Source of the DNA: Aquimarina latercula DSM 2041
GTDB lineage: Bacteria; Bacteroidota; Bacteroidia; Flavobacteriales; Flavobacteriaceae
Length of the DNA stretch: 64,000 nucleotides
NCBI RefSeq assembly: GCF_000430645.1
Contig: NZ_AUMK01000015.1
Coordinates: 62,001 to 126,000, forward strand
Direction of reading: 5' to 3'
Part shown: positions 17,615 to 27,688 of the stretch, in pieces
How positions within the stretch are numbered: the first letter of the stretch is position 1
Layout of the letters: each line of letters opens with the position of its first letter
Translations under genes and position numbers: made by a program
The notes under the pieces: generated by a model
What the model was told of the DNA's origin: nothing
What the model saw: only the letters and a program-made list of their open reading frames with translations
Databases searched by the model: none

Positions 17615-18442
17615 ATGAATCACCCTAATAGAGATAAAATTGCTGATCTCATTTTTTTAAAGCTCAAAGATAATGAAGAAGTTTTAAAAAAACACTTTGC
17701 TCATACCAGTGAGGGTATTGGGTATTTTTATTTAGATGATCTACTACCAAAACATTTAACTGATGAAATTTTTGATAAGTTTCCTAGTACGAAGGATATA
17801 AAGGTAAAAAGGAGTCTGAGAGAGTATAAATATGTAGCTGCCCAAATGAATAGATATCACCCTTTATTAGAGGAGACTATTTATGCTTTTCAGGATAAGA
17901 GGATTGTTGATTTAATCTCCAAAATATGCGGATATTGCAGTGTAAAACCTGATGGAGATTTATATGCAGGAGGAATTTCGATGATGGGAAAAGGAAATTA
18001 TTTGAATCCACATCTGGATAATTCTCATGATAAGGATGTCAAACTATGGCGTGTACTTAATTTATTATATTACGTAACACCAGATTGGATGCCAGAAAAT
18101 GGAGGGAACTTAGAACTATGGCCTAAAGGACTAAAAAGTGAACCGGTATCTATAAATTCTCGTTATAATAGATTAGTGGTTATGTCTACTCATAAGGATT
18201 CTTGGCATTCTGTTGGTAAGGTAAAAGTAGATAAGGTACGATGTTGTATTTCTAATTATTATTTTTCGACAGAACCAGTAGATGCAAAAAGATCTTTTCA
18301 TGTAACGACTTTTAGAGGTTGGCCAGGTCAGTTTTTTAGAGATAAAATATTGAAAATCGATTCATCAATACGGATGGGGGTTCGAAAAATATTTAAAAAG
18401 GGAATTCGAGAAAACCCACACGTATATAAGAAAGATGATTGA
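17615..18442 (+). CDS. 2-oxoglutarate/Fe(II)-dependent oxygenase
   Basis: 275 residues. Double-stranded beta-helix of the 2OG-FeII_Oxy_3 type: iron ligands H and D in HLDNSHD (about 132-138), distal His in DSWHSVGKV (about 195-203), and the 2OG-binding Arg in KVRCCISNYYFS (about 208-219). Proteins of this type in polysaccharide clusters probably hydroxylate a sugar or acyl side chain, but the substrate is not evident. It faces the methyltransferase gene convergently with 13 bp between stops. Confidence 0.82.
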   Translation: MNHPNRDKIADLIFLKLKDNEEVLKKHFAHTSEGIGYFYLDDLLPKHLTDEIFDKFPSTKDIKVKRSLREYKYVAAQMNRYHPLLEETIYAFQDKRIVDLISKICGYCSVKPDGDLYAGGISMMGKGNYLNPHLDNSHDKDVKLWRVLNLLYYVTPDWMPENGGNLELWPKGLKSEPVSINSRYNRLVVMSTHKDSWHSVGKVKVDKVRCCISNYYFSTEPVDAKRSFHVTTFRGWPGQFFRDKILKIDSSIRMGVRKIFKKGIRENPHVYKKDD

Positions 18443-18457
18443 TTAGTCTAATCAATC
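18437..18457. terminator. Dyad at a convergent gene junction
   Basis: Perfect 9-bp inverted repeat GATTGATTA / TAATCAATC with a 3-nt loop overlaps the stop codons of both converging genes. It is AT-rich and lacks a T-run, so as a terminator it would be weak; a bidirectional end signal is the best guess. Confidence 0.4.
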
Positions 18458-19433
18458 AATTAGTTGTGTTTTGATAAATTCCAAATACAAAGTCACTAGA
18501 GTGGTTTCTTAAATAATTATCTTCAAAATCAAATAGTTTATTTAGTACAGCTTCCTTTTCTGAATCCAGTTCTAAGAAATGATGCGATAGGTCTTTAAGC
18601 GCATTTGCTAAAAGATTACCACCATAAGAAGCTTCATAAATAGTTGTGTAATTTTTATGAATTGCAGGTAGTATTTTTTCTGATTCTATACATTCTGATG
18701 GGTCAGCCAAGATCATTCTAATAATGCCTGAGCCATAAATTCTATTTTTAAATAAATTCAATTTGAATCTTTTTCTATAGGGTTTAGGAATGAGTTTTAT
18801 AGCATTATTTGTTGCCATTATTTGATGTTTTGGGAATTGTAATCTATTTGGTCCCACGAACTCATTAATTATGAGCTTTCCATCCGTTTTCAAGGTTTTT
18901 TTTATTTTTTGTCCTACGAGCTCTTCTATGTTTTTAAAATGATGTAATGAAGCATGAAAAAAAACAATGTCAAAATAATTCTCTCGAAAATCATAGGAAT
19001 ACAAATCTTGAATCTTAAAACTAATATTGTCTAATTTTCGCTCTGATGCTGATTTTTTTGCGGCATCAAAAAGTACTTCGTTAATATCAATACATACGAT
19101 CTCTTTAAAATTCTTATAGCTTGCAAATGTGAGTTCATGACTACAAATTCCACTTCCTAATGAAAGCATTTTTAGATCTTTAGAATTTGATAAGAACTTT
19201 TTCATCACAAAGTCTTCATATTCAACTTTGGAGTCCCCAGTAATAAGTTGATTCCATCGTTCTTGAATTTTAGGAATGATCCACCAATTAGAGGATTGTA
19301 TATCTAATTCATTAAAAGCGCTTTTAGTTCTTTTAATACTATTAATGTTTAGTTTAGAGGTAATAAAAGACAACCCTCTTTGTCTAAATTTAGTGTAAGT
19401 CTCTATAAAATCATCGAGGGTTACTAGTCGCAT
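18456..19433 (-). CDS. Class I SAM-dependent methyltransferase
   Basis: 325 residues. Rossmann-fold methyltransferase with motif I MLSLGSGICSHEL (about 95-107), acidic loop IVCIDINEVLFDAA (about 116-129), motif II-like DIVFFHASLHHF (about 154-165) and LIINEFVGPNRLQFP. A 90-residue N-terminal extension precedes the core. It follows ftsE by 20 bp and may be cotranscribed, but by content it belongs with the polysaccharide genes (O- or N-methylation of a sugar) or with a small-molecule pathway. Substrate unknown. Confidence 0.8.
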   Translation of the reverse strand: MRLVTLDDFIETYTKFRQRGLSFITSKLNINSIKRTKSAFNELDIQSSNWWIIPKIQERWNQLITGDSKVEYEDFVMKKFLSNSKDLKMLSLGSGICSHELTFASYKNFKEIVCIDINEVLFDAAKKSASERKLDNISFKIQDLYSYDFRENYFDIVFFHASLHHFKNIEELVGQKIKKTLKTDGKLIINEFVGPNRLQFPKHQIMATNNAIKLIPKPYRKRFKLNLFKNRIYGSGIIRMILADPSECIESEKILPAIHKNYTTIYEASYGGNLLANALKDLSHHFLELDSEKEAVLNKLFDFEDNYLRNHSSDFVFGIYQNTTN

Positions 19434-19453
19434 TATTGTATTAATTTGTAGAG

Positions 19454-20137
19454 TTATCCTTTTCGTTGAACCACTTCAAAAACCTTGTTACCCTCACATT
19501 TTAAAGTCTTAGATGGATATTTTAATAGCAGTGCATAATCATGAGTGGCCATTAAAATTGTATTACCATTTTTATTGATGTCCTGCAGTACTTCCATAAC
19601 TTCTACAGAAGTTTGAGGATCCAAATTTCCAGTTGGTTCATCGGCAAGTATTAATTCTGGATCATTAAGTAATGCTCTGGCAATAGCGATTCGCTGTTGT
19701 TCTCCACCAGATAATTGGTATGGGAATTTAAAATCCTTTGTTTTCATGCCTACTTTATCAAGGACATCATCAATTTTACTATCCATCGCTTTTTGATCTG
19801 TCCATCCAGTCGCTTTTAGTACAAACAATAAATTATCCTTTACAGTTCTGTCATTAAGAAGTTTAAAATCTTGGAAAACGATTCCTAATTTTCTTCTAAG
19901 AAATGGAATTTGATTTTCTTTTAAAGTACTTAAATCAAAATCAACAATACTTCCTTCTCCTTCTATTAGAGGGATATCTCCATAAAGTGTTTTCATGAAA
20001 CTACTTTTTCCTGTACCGGTCTTACCGATCAGGTATACAAAATCTCCCTTATTAACTTCGACATTAACATCTGAAAGAATTAAATTTTCTCGTTGATAAA
20101 TTGAAGCATTTTTAAGGCTTAAAACCATATCGGACAT
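19454..20137 (-). CDS. ftsE: Cell-division ABC ATPase FtsE
   Basis: 227 residues, ABC ATPase. Walker [10 protein letters not shown] (about 37-45), Q-loop FQDFKLL (about 88-94), signature LSGGEQQR (about 142-149), Walker [10 protein letters not shown] (about 160-168), H-loop ATHDY. Similarity to MacB/LolD is also high, but the size, the start [20 protein letters not shown] and the end [15 protein letters not shown] fit the FtsE form of Bacteroidota, where ftsX is usually elsewhere, as here. With FtsX it controls periplasmic peptidoglycan hydrolases at the septum. The methyltransferase gene follows 20 bp downstream. Confidence 0.85.
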   Translation of the reverse strand: MSDMVLSLKNASIYQRENLILSDVNVEVNKGDFVYLIGKTGTGKSSFMKTLYGDIPLIEGEGSIVDFDLSTLKENQIPFLRRKLGIVFQDFKLLNDRTVKDNLLFVLKATGWTDQKAMDSKIDDVLDKVGMKTKDFKFPYQLSGGEQQRIAIARALLNDPELILADEPTGNLDPQTSVEVMEVLQDINKNGNTILMATHDYALLLKYPSKTLKCEGNKVFEVVQRKG

Positions 20138-20265
20138 AGTATGAAATTCTGATTTTATTAATTTTAGTAAAAGTAAAAAGTTTATGCAATAATGTATTTA
20201 TTAAAAATGTTTTTTTATCCACGTAGATTTTAAGTATTTTTCCAGAGAATTCATATGCTCATATT

Positions 20266-21687
20266 TTGCAATTTAATACCGTTGATTTTGCGTTGTTTTT
20301 TCCAATCGTTTTTGTTTTCTATTGGTTCGTCTTTAACAGCTCAAAAAAGATTCAAAATATCTTTCTTCTAACGGTAAGCTACTTGTTTTATTCTTTTTGG
20401 GACTGGAGATTTTTATCGCTTATATTTTTAAGTTCAATGATTGATTTTTTGGTTTCAAGTCAATTACAGACCACAACTAGAGTTAGAAAAAAAATACTTT
20501 TGGGAATTAGCTTATTCTTTAATCTAGGTGTTTTATTCGTCTTTAAATACTTTAATTTCTTTATAGAAACGTTCACAGAAGCATTTTTGTTATTTGGTAA
20601 GCCAATATCTTATGGTTCATTGCAACTCGTTTTACCCGTAGGGATAAGTTTTTATACGTTTCAGACATTGAGTTACACGATAGATGTATACAGAGAAAGA
20701 ATGCGCGCTACTAATGATATTGTTTCATTTTTTGCATTTGTTTCATTTTTTCCACAGTTAGTTGCGGGACCTATAGAAAGAGCTTCTAATCTTTTGCCTC
20801 AGTTTAATAAAAGTAGAGTTTTTAATTATAGTAAGAGTATTGATGGTTTGCGATTAATTTTGGGCGGCTTGTTCAAGAAAATGGTAATTGCGGATAATTG
20901 TGCGGTAATAGTTAATAGACTGTTCGAAGATTATACAGCATATTCAGGAAGCACTTTGTTATGTGGTGCCATATTTTTTGGTTTTCAGATTTATGGAGAT
21001 TTTTCAGGTTATTCGGATATTGCTATTGGTTCTGCAAGATTGTTAGGGTTTGATTTAAAGAAAAATTTTAATTTCCCTTATTTATCAAAGAACTTAATTG
21101 AGTTTTGGAGACGATGGCATATTTCGCTTTCTACTTGGTTTAGAGATTACGTATACATTGCGTTGGGAGGTAATCGTGTTTCAAAATTTAGATTGGTATT
21201 TAATATTCTTGTTGTTTTTCTGCTAAGTGGATTATGGCATGGAGCTAATCTTACATTTATTTTTTGGGGATTGATTCATGGAATCATATTGATATTTACA
21301 GTTTTTATAAATAATGAAACAAAATTTGAGGTTTTTCTCCAAAATCAAAATTCAATAATAGTTGATTTTTTAAGAATGAGTGTTACATTTTTTATAGTTA
21401 CTATTGCTTGGGTTTTTTTTAGAGCAGATTCAATCACGGAAGCCTTTGGGTATCTAGATCGTATTTTTTCATCAACACTTTTTTCTATTCCACAAGGGAA
21501 TAAGTTGTTTTTGATTTTATTGATTGGATATCTAGGCATAGAATGGTTTCAGAAAAAAAGAGAACACTTATTGGATATTCAGTATATATCATCTAAAAGC
21601 ATTCGATATCTAATTTATTATGTTACGGTATTCGTCGTGTTTTACTATGCAGGGGATTTACAAACCTTTATTTATTTTCAATTCTAA
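20266..21687 (+). CDS. MBOAT O-acyltransferase, AlgI-like (TTG start)
   Basis: 473 residues, about 10-12 helices. Start TTG at 20266 gives MQFNTVDFALFFPIVFVFYW, the conserved N-terminus of this family, and the nearest ATG (20255) is out of frame. Key motifs: PQLVAGPIERASNLLPQF (about 164-181), FWRRWHISLSTWFRDYVYI (about 282-300) and the catalytic His in LLSGLWHGANLTFIFWG (about 319-335). MBOAT proteins move an acetyl group across the inner membrane and hand it to polysaccharide; the partner is usually an SGNH protein, encoded 3 bp downstream. Likely O-acetylates the polysaccharide made by the neighbouring genes. Confidence 0.9.
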   Translation: MQFNTVDFALFFPIVFVFYWFVFNSSKKIQNIFLLTVSYLFYSFWDWRFLSLIFLSSMIDFLVSSQLQTTTRVRKKILLGISLFFNLGVLFVFKYFNFFIETFTEAFLLFGKPISYGSLQLVLPVGISFYTFQTLSYTIDVYRERMRATNDIVSFFAFVSFFPQLVAGPIERASNLLPQFNKSRVFNYSKSIDGLRLILGGLFKKMVIADNCAVIVNRLFEDYTAYSGSTLLCGAIFFGFQIYGDFSGYSDIAIGSARLLGFDLKKNFNFPYLSKNLIEFWRRWHISLSTWFRDYVYIALGGNRVSKFRLVFNILVVFLLSGLWHGANLTFIFWGLIHGIILIFTVFINNETKFEVFLQNQNSIIVDFLRMSVTFFIVTIAWVFFRADSITEAFGYLDRIFSSTLFSIPQGNKLFLILLIGYLGIEWFQKKREHLLDIQYISSKSIRYLIYYVTVFVVFYYAGDLQTFIYFQF

Positions 21688-21690
21688 ACT

Positions 21691-22620
21691 ATGAAGGTTT
21701 TTATAAAAAAAATATTCTTATTTCTACTACCACTGCTTTTTATTTGGGTAGCACTAGAGTGTTTTTATAGAACTGTAGAATCTAATTATTCTTATAAGCA
21801 TAAAATGATTAGTAACTCTTATAATGACATAGAGACATTGGTTTTAGGAGATTCCCATGCTTTTTTCGGTATTAATCCAGAATTTATGGATACCAAAACT
21901 TTTAATGTATCTAATATAAGTCAGAGCTTGTATTTTGATCAATTGTTGTTTGATAAACATGTAGATAGTCTTCCTAATCTAAAAAATGTAGTTATTACCA
22001 TCGGTTATTATAGTTTAAGTCAATTGGAGAATACAAAAGAAGATCGATGGCGTAAATATTTTTACCATCATCAAATGGAATTAGATGTTCCCATTATTAA
22101 TCCACTAGATCTGAAAAAATATAGTCTCTCATTGACTCGTCGTTTTGATAAATCGATTACTTTATTTCACGATTATATGTATAAAGAAACAATTATCGGG
22201 TGTGATGATAAGGGTTGGGGGACATATTATGAAAATACAAACAATATACCTTTAGTAGAAGGAAGTAGAGCTACGGCAAAAAGACATGAGGATTTTTTAA
22301 TGGATTTCGAAGAAAACTTAATTAGACTTCAATCGATTATAGCGTATTGCAAAAAAATAAAATGCAATGTTTATTTAGTTGATATGCCAGTATATAATGG
22401 GTATTTAAAACTACTTAACCCAAGTAAATTAGAGAAAATTACCAATTCGTGTAAAGATCTAGCAAGTCATTATAAGAATGTAACTTATATAAACTTAAGA
22501 GAAGATATTAGGATAGAAGATACAGATTTTTATGACCCTGATCATCTTAATCATAAAGGGGCAAAAAAATATACTAAAATCATAAATCAAATTATATCTG
22601 ATCCAAAAAATGAGGGTTAA
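21691..22620 (+). CDS. SGNH-fold partner of the MBOAT acyltransferase
   Basis: 309 residues with an N-terminal membrane anchor (about 5-24) and a periplasmic SGNH-like domain. Block I is LVLGDSHAFFGINPEF (Ser nucleophile in GDSH, about 51-66), block V is DPDHLNHKGAKKY (Asp/His, about 283-295). By analogy to AlgJ/AlgX/PatB it takes acetyl from the MBOAT protein and places it on polysaccharide. Three bp after the MBOAT stop. The usual Gly and Asn blocks in the middle are not obvious, so a DltD/AlgJ-like variant is likely. Confidence 0.8.
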   Translation: MKVFIKKIFLFLLPLLFIWVALECFYRTVESNYSYKHKMISNSYNDIETLVLGDSHAFFGINPEFMDTKTFNVSNISQSLYFDQLLFDKHVDSLPNLKNVVITIGYYSLSQLENTKEDRWRKYFYHHQMELDVPIINPLDLKKYSLSLTRRFDKSITLFHDYMYKETIIGCDDKGWGTYYENTNNIPLVEGSRATAKRHEDFLMDFEENLIRLQSIIAYCKKIKCNVYLVDMPVYNGYLKLLNPSKLEKITNSCKDLASHYKNVTYINLREDIRIEDTDFYDPDHLNHKGAKKYTKIINQIISDPKNEG

Positions 22621-22800
22621 TGTAATTATCTCCAAAATATTTCGTTATTAGTATGAAGATTAGGGTATCTTTAACACAAAATTTATTCGCGGGAAACGAT
22701 ATTTACTTTAAGAAAAATTGGTCAAGGTCAATCCTTGAGATTTCTATTAAACTGGAACTTTGGTATTATCCAGAGTCTAAACTTTGAAAGAAATATTTAC

Positions 22801-25800
22801 ATGAACAAATACATCACTTTGATGCTTTTTGTAGCGGTCCTATCTTCGAAGATTTCTGCACAACAATCAGCAATTTACACAAATGAACTAGTACTGTACA
22901 ATCAGGCATTAGAACTTTATAACAATAAGCAATTTCTAGCTGCTCAAAATCTTTTTGATAAAGTAAGAGATGCGGTAGACGATGAAAATATCGATGCAGA
23001 ATGTACTTATTATATAGCAAATTGTGCTGTATGGCTAAATCAAAAAGGTGCGGACGATTTGATGGAAGAATTTGTGGTACAGTATCCGACAAGTATAAAA
23101 CGTAATGCAGCATATCTGGATGTAGCAAATTATTATTTTGATAATGGTAAGTATGCATATGCTCGTAAATGGTATGACAAAGTAGATGAGGGGAATATGA
23201 GTCGTTCCGAAAAAGAAAAGTTCAACTTTAATAACGGATATGCATATTTTAAAATTCAACGATTTAATGAAGCTAAAAAATTCTTAACTAAAGTAGAAGA
23301 AACGGATAAATATGGAGCGCAGGCCAAGTACTATCTTGGTTTCATCGCATATGAAGGAGATAATTATCAGGAAGCCGATAAATTGTTTGATGAGGTTAAA
23401 GATCTCGATAAATACAATAAGAATTTATCCTATTTCCAGAGTGATATGAATTTTAAATCTGGAAATTTTCAGGATGCAATTAATGATGGGTTAGGTCAAC
23501 TTTCTAGATCTAAACCTTCGGAAAAGTCGGAATTGAATAAAATCATTGGAGAAAGTTATTTTAATTTAGGACAATATGATAAAGCAATTCCACATCTAAA
23601 GGCATATAGAGGTAGAAAAGGGAAATGGAATAATACGGATTATTATCAATTAGGGTATGCGTATTATAAAGGTGGAGATTATACTAATGCTATTTCAGAG
23701 TTTAATAAAATAGTAGATGGGCGTAATGAAACTGCACAGAATGCATATTATCATTTAGCAGAATCTTATTTAAAAACAGATCAGAAACAACAAGCATTAA
23801 ACGCATTTAAGAATGCTTCAGAAATGGATTTTGAAGCTAAGATAAAAGAAGATGCTTTATATAACTACGCTAAGCTAAGTTATGAGATTGGTAATTCATA
23901 TGAGAGTACTCCAAAAGTATTATTGTCTTATGCAGAAGCATATCCTAATTCTGAGTTTAAAGAAGAAATTCAGGAATTGTTAATTAGTTCCTACATTACT
24001 TCTAAGAATTATAAGGAAGCCATGGATTTGCTAGAGGGAAGTCGCGATTTTGGTGATAAAGTAGTATATCAAAAAGTAGCATATTTTCGTGGAATAGAGT
24101 TGTATAATGAAGCGAACTATGCGGAGGCGAAATTGTATTTTGATAAATCGTTGGCACAACAAACAGATCCGAAATTTACAGCAAAAGCAATTTATTGGAA
24201 ATCAGAATGTGATTATTTGCAAAATAGTTTTGAAGAAGCACTTATAGGATTTAAACAATTTAAAGGAAAAGACGGAGCTGCTGGAACAATTGAATATGAA
24301 GGAATAGATTATAATATTGGTTATACTTATTTTAAACTAAAACAATACCCACAGGCTGCAGAGTTTTTTGATACCTATTCTAAAAAAAGGGGTATAGATG
24401 AAACACAATTAACTGATACTTATTTAAGGTTAGGAGATAGTCATTTTATTTCCCGAAAATATTGGCCAGCAATGGAAGCTTATAATAAGGCAATTAAAAA
24501 TGGTGGTGCTGATTCTGATTATGCACATTATCAGAAAGCAATAAGTTATGGTTTTGTAAAAAAGAATGATAAGAAGATTAGTGATCTAGAGCTTTTTATT
24601 AAAAAATATACACGATCCACATATCGCGATGATGCAATGTTTGCTTTAGGAAATACATATGTGGCAGAGAATAATACACAGAGAGGTATCGAAGCATACG
24701 ATCGATTAATCAGAGAAGTTCCGAGAAGTTCTTACGTGCCAAAGGCTTTGTTAAAACAAGGATTGATTTATTATAATGGAGATCAGGGAAATAGGGCTCT
24801 CACAAAGTTTAAGAGTGTAGTTGCTGATTATCCTGGAACAGAGGAAGCAATCCAAGCCGTTAATACCGCAAGATTGATTCATGTAGATTTAGGTAGAACG
24901 GATGAGTATTCGAGTTGGGTAAAAGGATTGAGTTTTGTGGATGTTACAGATGCAGATCTAGATAATACCTCATATGAGGCAGCAGAAAAACAGTTTTTGG
25001 AAAATAATGATAATGCTGCAATTACCGGTTTTCAAAAATATTTAAGCGAGTTTCCTAATGGATTACATGCATTAAAAAGTCACTTTTATATAGCACAATT
25101 GTTTTATAAAAAAGGAGATAAACAAGCAACCATCCCGCATTATAAATATGTATTAGAAAAAGATAGAACGGAGTTTACGGAGCAAGCATTGGCTAGACTT
25201 TCTCAGATCTATTTAGAGAATCGTAATTATAATGAAGCAATTCCTGTATTGGAACGATTAGAAAAATCAGCCGATTTTCCTCAGAACATTATATTTGCGC
25301 AATCTAATTTGATGAAATCGCATTATCAACTAGTACATTATCAAGAAACAATTGCATACGCAGAAAAAGTATTGAGTAATCCAAAAATCCAGAATGATGT
25401 AAAAAGTGATGCTCAGATTTTTATTGCTCGTGCTGCTTTACAAACCGCAGATGATACTCGAGCAAAAAGAGCATATGCCGAAGTTAGAAAAATTGCCACA
25501 GGTGAGTTAGCCGCAGAAGCTTTATATTATGAAGCGTATTTTAAAAATAAAGAAGGGAACTATAAAGAGTCAAACGAAACTGTACAAAAATTAGCAAAAG
25601 ATTTTTCAGGATATAAATTATATGGTGCTAAAGGTTTAGTGTTAATGGCTAAAAACTTTTACGGACTAGAAGATGCATATCAAGCAACTTATATTTTAGA
25701 AAGTGTTATTAAAAACTTTACTGATTATCAAGATGTAATTGACGAAGCACGATCCGAACTCAAAAAAATCAAAGCTGAAGAGGCAAAAACAAATTCATCC

Positions 25801-25818
25801 ATCCAAACCGAACAATAA
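22801..25818 (+). CDS. Secreted TPR-repeat protein
   Basis: ATG at 22801 chosen because it begins a clean signal peptide (MNKYITLMLFVAVLSSKISA, cleavage before QQSA); an in-frame TTG 66 bp upstream adds non-conserved residues. 1005 residues made almost entirely of tetratricopeptide repeats of the YfgC/BamD-like type (for example YNQALELYNNKQFLAAQNLF, YYKGGDYTNAISEFNKIV, YFKLKQYPQAAEFFDTYSKK). No catalytic domain. Periplasmic or outer-membrane-attached scaffold. It sits 27 bp before the beta-barrel gene; this pairing is widespread in Bacteroidota and suggests the two proteins work together at the outer membrane. Confidence 0.85.
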   Translation: MNKYITLMLFVAVLSSKISAQQSAIYTNELVLYNQALELYNNKQFLAAQNLFDKVRDAVDDENIDAECTYYIANCAVWLNQKGADDLMEEFVVQYPTSIKRNAAYLDVANYYFDNGKYAYARKWYDKVDEGNMSRSEKEKFNFNNGYAYFKIQRFNEAKKFLTKVEETDKYGAQAKYYLGFIAYEGDNYQEADKLFDEVKDLDKYNKNLSYFQSDMNFKSGNFQDAINDGLGQLSRSKPSEKSELNKIIGESYFNLGQYDKAIPHLKAYRGRKGKWNNTDYYQLGYAYYKGGDYTNAISEFNKIVDGRNETAQNAYYHLAESYLKTDQKQQALNAFKNASEMDFEAKIKEDALYNYAKLSYEIGNSYESTPKVLLSYAEAYPNSEFKEEIQELLISSYITSKNYKEAMDLLEGSRDFGDKVVYQKVAYFRGIELYNEANYAEAKLYFDKSLAQQTDPKFTAKAIYWKSECDYLQNSFEEALIGFKQFKGKDGAAGTIEYEGIDYNIGYTYFKLKQYPQAAEFFDTYSKKRGIDETQLTDTYLRLGDSHFISRKYWPAMEAYNKAIKNGGADSDYAHYQKAISYGFVKKNDKKISDLELFIKKYTRSTYRDDAMFALGNTYVAENNTQRGIEAYDRLIREVPRSSYVPKALLKQGLIYYNGDQGNRALTKFKSVVADYPGTEEAIQAVNTARLIHVDLGRTDEYSSWVKGLSFVDVTDADLDNTSYEAAEKQFLENNDNAAITGFQKYLSEFPNGLHALKSHFYIAQLFYKKGDKQATIPHYKYVLEKDRTEFTEQALARLSQIYLENRNYNEAIPVLERLEKSADFPQNIIFAQSNLMKSHYQLVHYQETIAYAEKVLSNPKIQNDVKSDAQIFIARAALQTADDTRAKRAYAEVRKIATGELAAEALYYEAYFKNKEGNYKESNETVQKLAKDFSGYKLYGAKGLVLMAKNFYGLEDAYQATYILESVIKNFTDYQDVIDEARSELKKIKAEEAKTNSSIQTEQ

Positions 25819-25845
25819 TAATCAGTTATAAACTCTTAGCAATTT

Positions 25846-27594
25846 ATGTCGAGATATATCAAGAAATTAATTTCCTTTACTTGTGTTTTTGCGTTTAGTG
25901 TTACCGCAATAGTGGCCCAAGAAAAAGAAGAAGAGGAAACCATAGAAACAGAACGTGTAGTTATTGTTAAAACATATACACCTACGATTAGTGATGCATT
26001 TAAAATAAAGTCTACACCGATTCTTAATGATTCTGTTACCCAAAAGAAAAAACAGCTGCGATATAGTATTTTTTCAGTTCCGGTAGCGTCAACATTTACT
26101 CCTGCAAAAGGAAGAGCGGCTAGTATTGATAAACCAAAGAAAATACCATTGTATGATAATTATGCTACTTTAGGTTTTGGTAATTTTACATCTGTATTAG
26201 CGGAGTTTTATAGCAATTTTCAGATAAATCGTACAGATAATATGGGATTGTACTTACATCATAATTCTTCTCAGGGAGGAATAGAAGATGTAGCGCTAGA
26301 CGATAAATTTTATAATACGTTTTTGGATCTTAATTATACTTCACGAACCAAGGACTTTACATATGGAATAGAAGTAGGAGCAGAGCATCAATTGTATAAT
26401 TGGTATGGTTTACCCGAAACTCCTGCATTAACAGAGGCACAAATTGATGCAATTGACCCTCAACAAAATTATTTTGGGGCCAAGTTGGGGGGCAAATTGC
26501 AGTTTGATGACTTATATTTTAAAAGAGCTTCGTTAAATTATAGATATTTTGGGGATGCATTAAGCTCTACAGAACATCATGCAGTTTTTACACCTACATT
26601 TGAGTTCGAAATTGTAGATGAATTAATTACTACGGATTTCATCGTTGATTATTTGGGTGGAAGTTTTGATCGACCATTAGATCAGGTATTACAAACTCCA
26701 AATGATTTTAGTATTCTTAATCTAGGAATACAACCAAGTCTTGTAGTGCTAAGAGATAATTTAACTTTAAATTTGGGTGCTTCAGTTTTTTATAGTATTG
26801 ATAGCCAGAATAATGATAATGACTTTTTTATCTATCCTAAAGTTACAGCATCTTATCGATTATTAGATGAAGCAGTAATTGCTTATGGAGGATTAGAAGG
26901 AGGATTAAAACAAAACACATATAGAGATGCGGTACAGGCAAATCCATATGTTTCTCCAACATTGGTGTTGACTCCTACTCATAATCAATTTGATGCATAC
27001 GTAGGGTTAAAAGGAAAAATCTCTGATATAATAAGCTATAATTTTAGAGGAGGATATACATCAGAAAACGATAAGGCTTTGTTTGTAAATAATAGACCAG
27101 AAATATTACAATTAGAAGGGTATGATTTTGGTAATTCATTTGCATATCGATATGATGATATTCTAACACTGAATGGATATGGAGAGTTAAATTTTAATAT
27201 CAATAAGAAATTTAAATTGGGAGTTTCTGGAGAATACTTCAGCTATAATACCGAAGATGAACAAGAAGCTTGGAATCTACCAGAGTTAAAAGCATCTGTG
27301 CTATTAGATTATCAGATTACTGATCAATGGTTCGCTGGAGCACAACTTTTTTATGTCGGTGAGCGAAAGGATATCAATACTGCCGTTGCTTTTACTCCGC
27401 CAACACCGGAAGCTACCATAACATTAGATAGCTATTTTGATGCTAATGTGAACCTTGGATATCGATTTAATGACAAACTCTCTGTTTTTATAAAAGGTAA
27501 TAATCTTGCGGGTCAAAACTATGAACGTTGGGTGAACTTTCCTGTACAAGGAGTACAGGTGTTAGGTGGAGTAACGTATAAGTTTAATTATTAA
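25846..27594 (+). CDS. Outer-membrane beta-barrel protein paired with the TPR protein
   Basis: 582 residues. Signal peptide about 1-24 (ending AIVAQ), an acidic linker, then ERVVIVKTYTPTISDAFK (about 37-54) and the conserved KKIPLYDNYATLGFGNFT (about 96-113), followed by alternating amphipathic strands ending in aromatic GVTYKFNY, a C-terminal beta-signal. It resembles the barrel half of a TonB receptor without the plug. With the TPR protein 27 bp upstream it forms a two-gene unit. Substrate or role unknown; the pair could take part in outer-membrane biogenesis or transport. Confidence 0.82.
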   Translation: MSRYIKKLISFTCVFAFSVTAIVAQEKEEEETIETERVVIVKTYTPTISDAFKIKSTPILNDSVTQKKKQLRYSIFSVPVASTFTPAKGRAASIDKPKKIPLYDNYATLGFGNFTSVLAEFYSNFQINRTDNMGLYLHHNSSQGGIEDVALDDKFYNTFLDLNYTSRTKDFTYGIEVGAEHQLYNWYGLPETPALTEAQIDAIDPQQNYFGAKLGGKLQFDDLYFKRASLNYRYFGDALSSTEHHAVFTPTFEFEIVDELITTDFIVDYLGGSFDRPLDQVLQTPNDFSILNLGIQPSLVVLRDNLTLNLGASVFYSIDSQNNDNDFFIYPKVTASYRLLDEAVIAYGGLEGGLKQNTYRDAVQANPYVSPTLVLTPTHNQFDAYVGLKGKISDIISYNFRGGYTSENDKALFVNNRPEILQLEGYDFGNSFAYRYDDILTLNGYGELNFNINKKFKLGVSGEYFSYNTEDEQEAWNLPELKASVLLDYQITDQWFAGAQLFYVGERKDINTAVAFTPPTPEATITLDSYFDANVNLGYRFNDKLSVFIKGNNLAGQNYERWVNFPVQGVQVLGGVTYKFNY

Positions 27595-27688
27595 TCTAAC
27601 TTTTGTTTAGGTTTATTAAAAATATAATCCATTAGTAATTCCAAAATAAAAAGCTTATTTTCTGCTAGTAATTGGAAATGAATTGAAT

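Noticed and set aside
19454..20137. Reading this ABC ATPase as MacB or LolD
   Set aside because: No permease is adjacent and the sequence ends fit the FtsE form; MacB/LolD remain possible but less likely.
22735..22800. Longer start (TTG) for the TPR protein
   Set aside because: Would hide the clear signal peptide that begins at the ATG at 22801.
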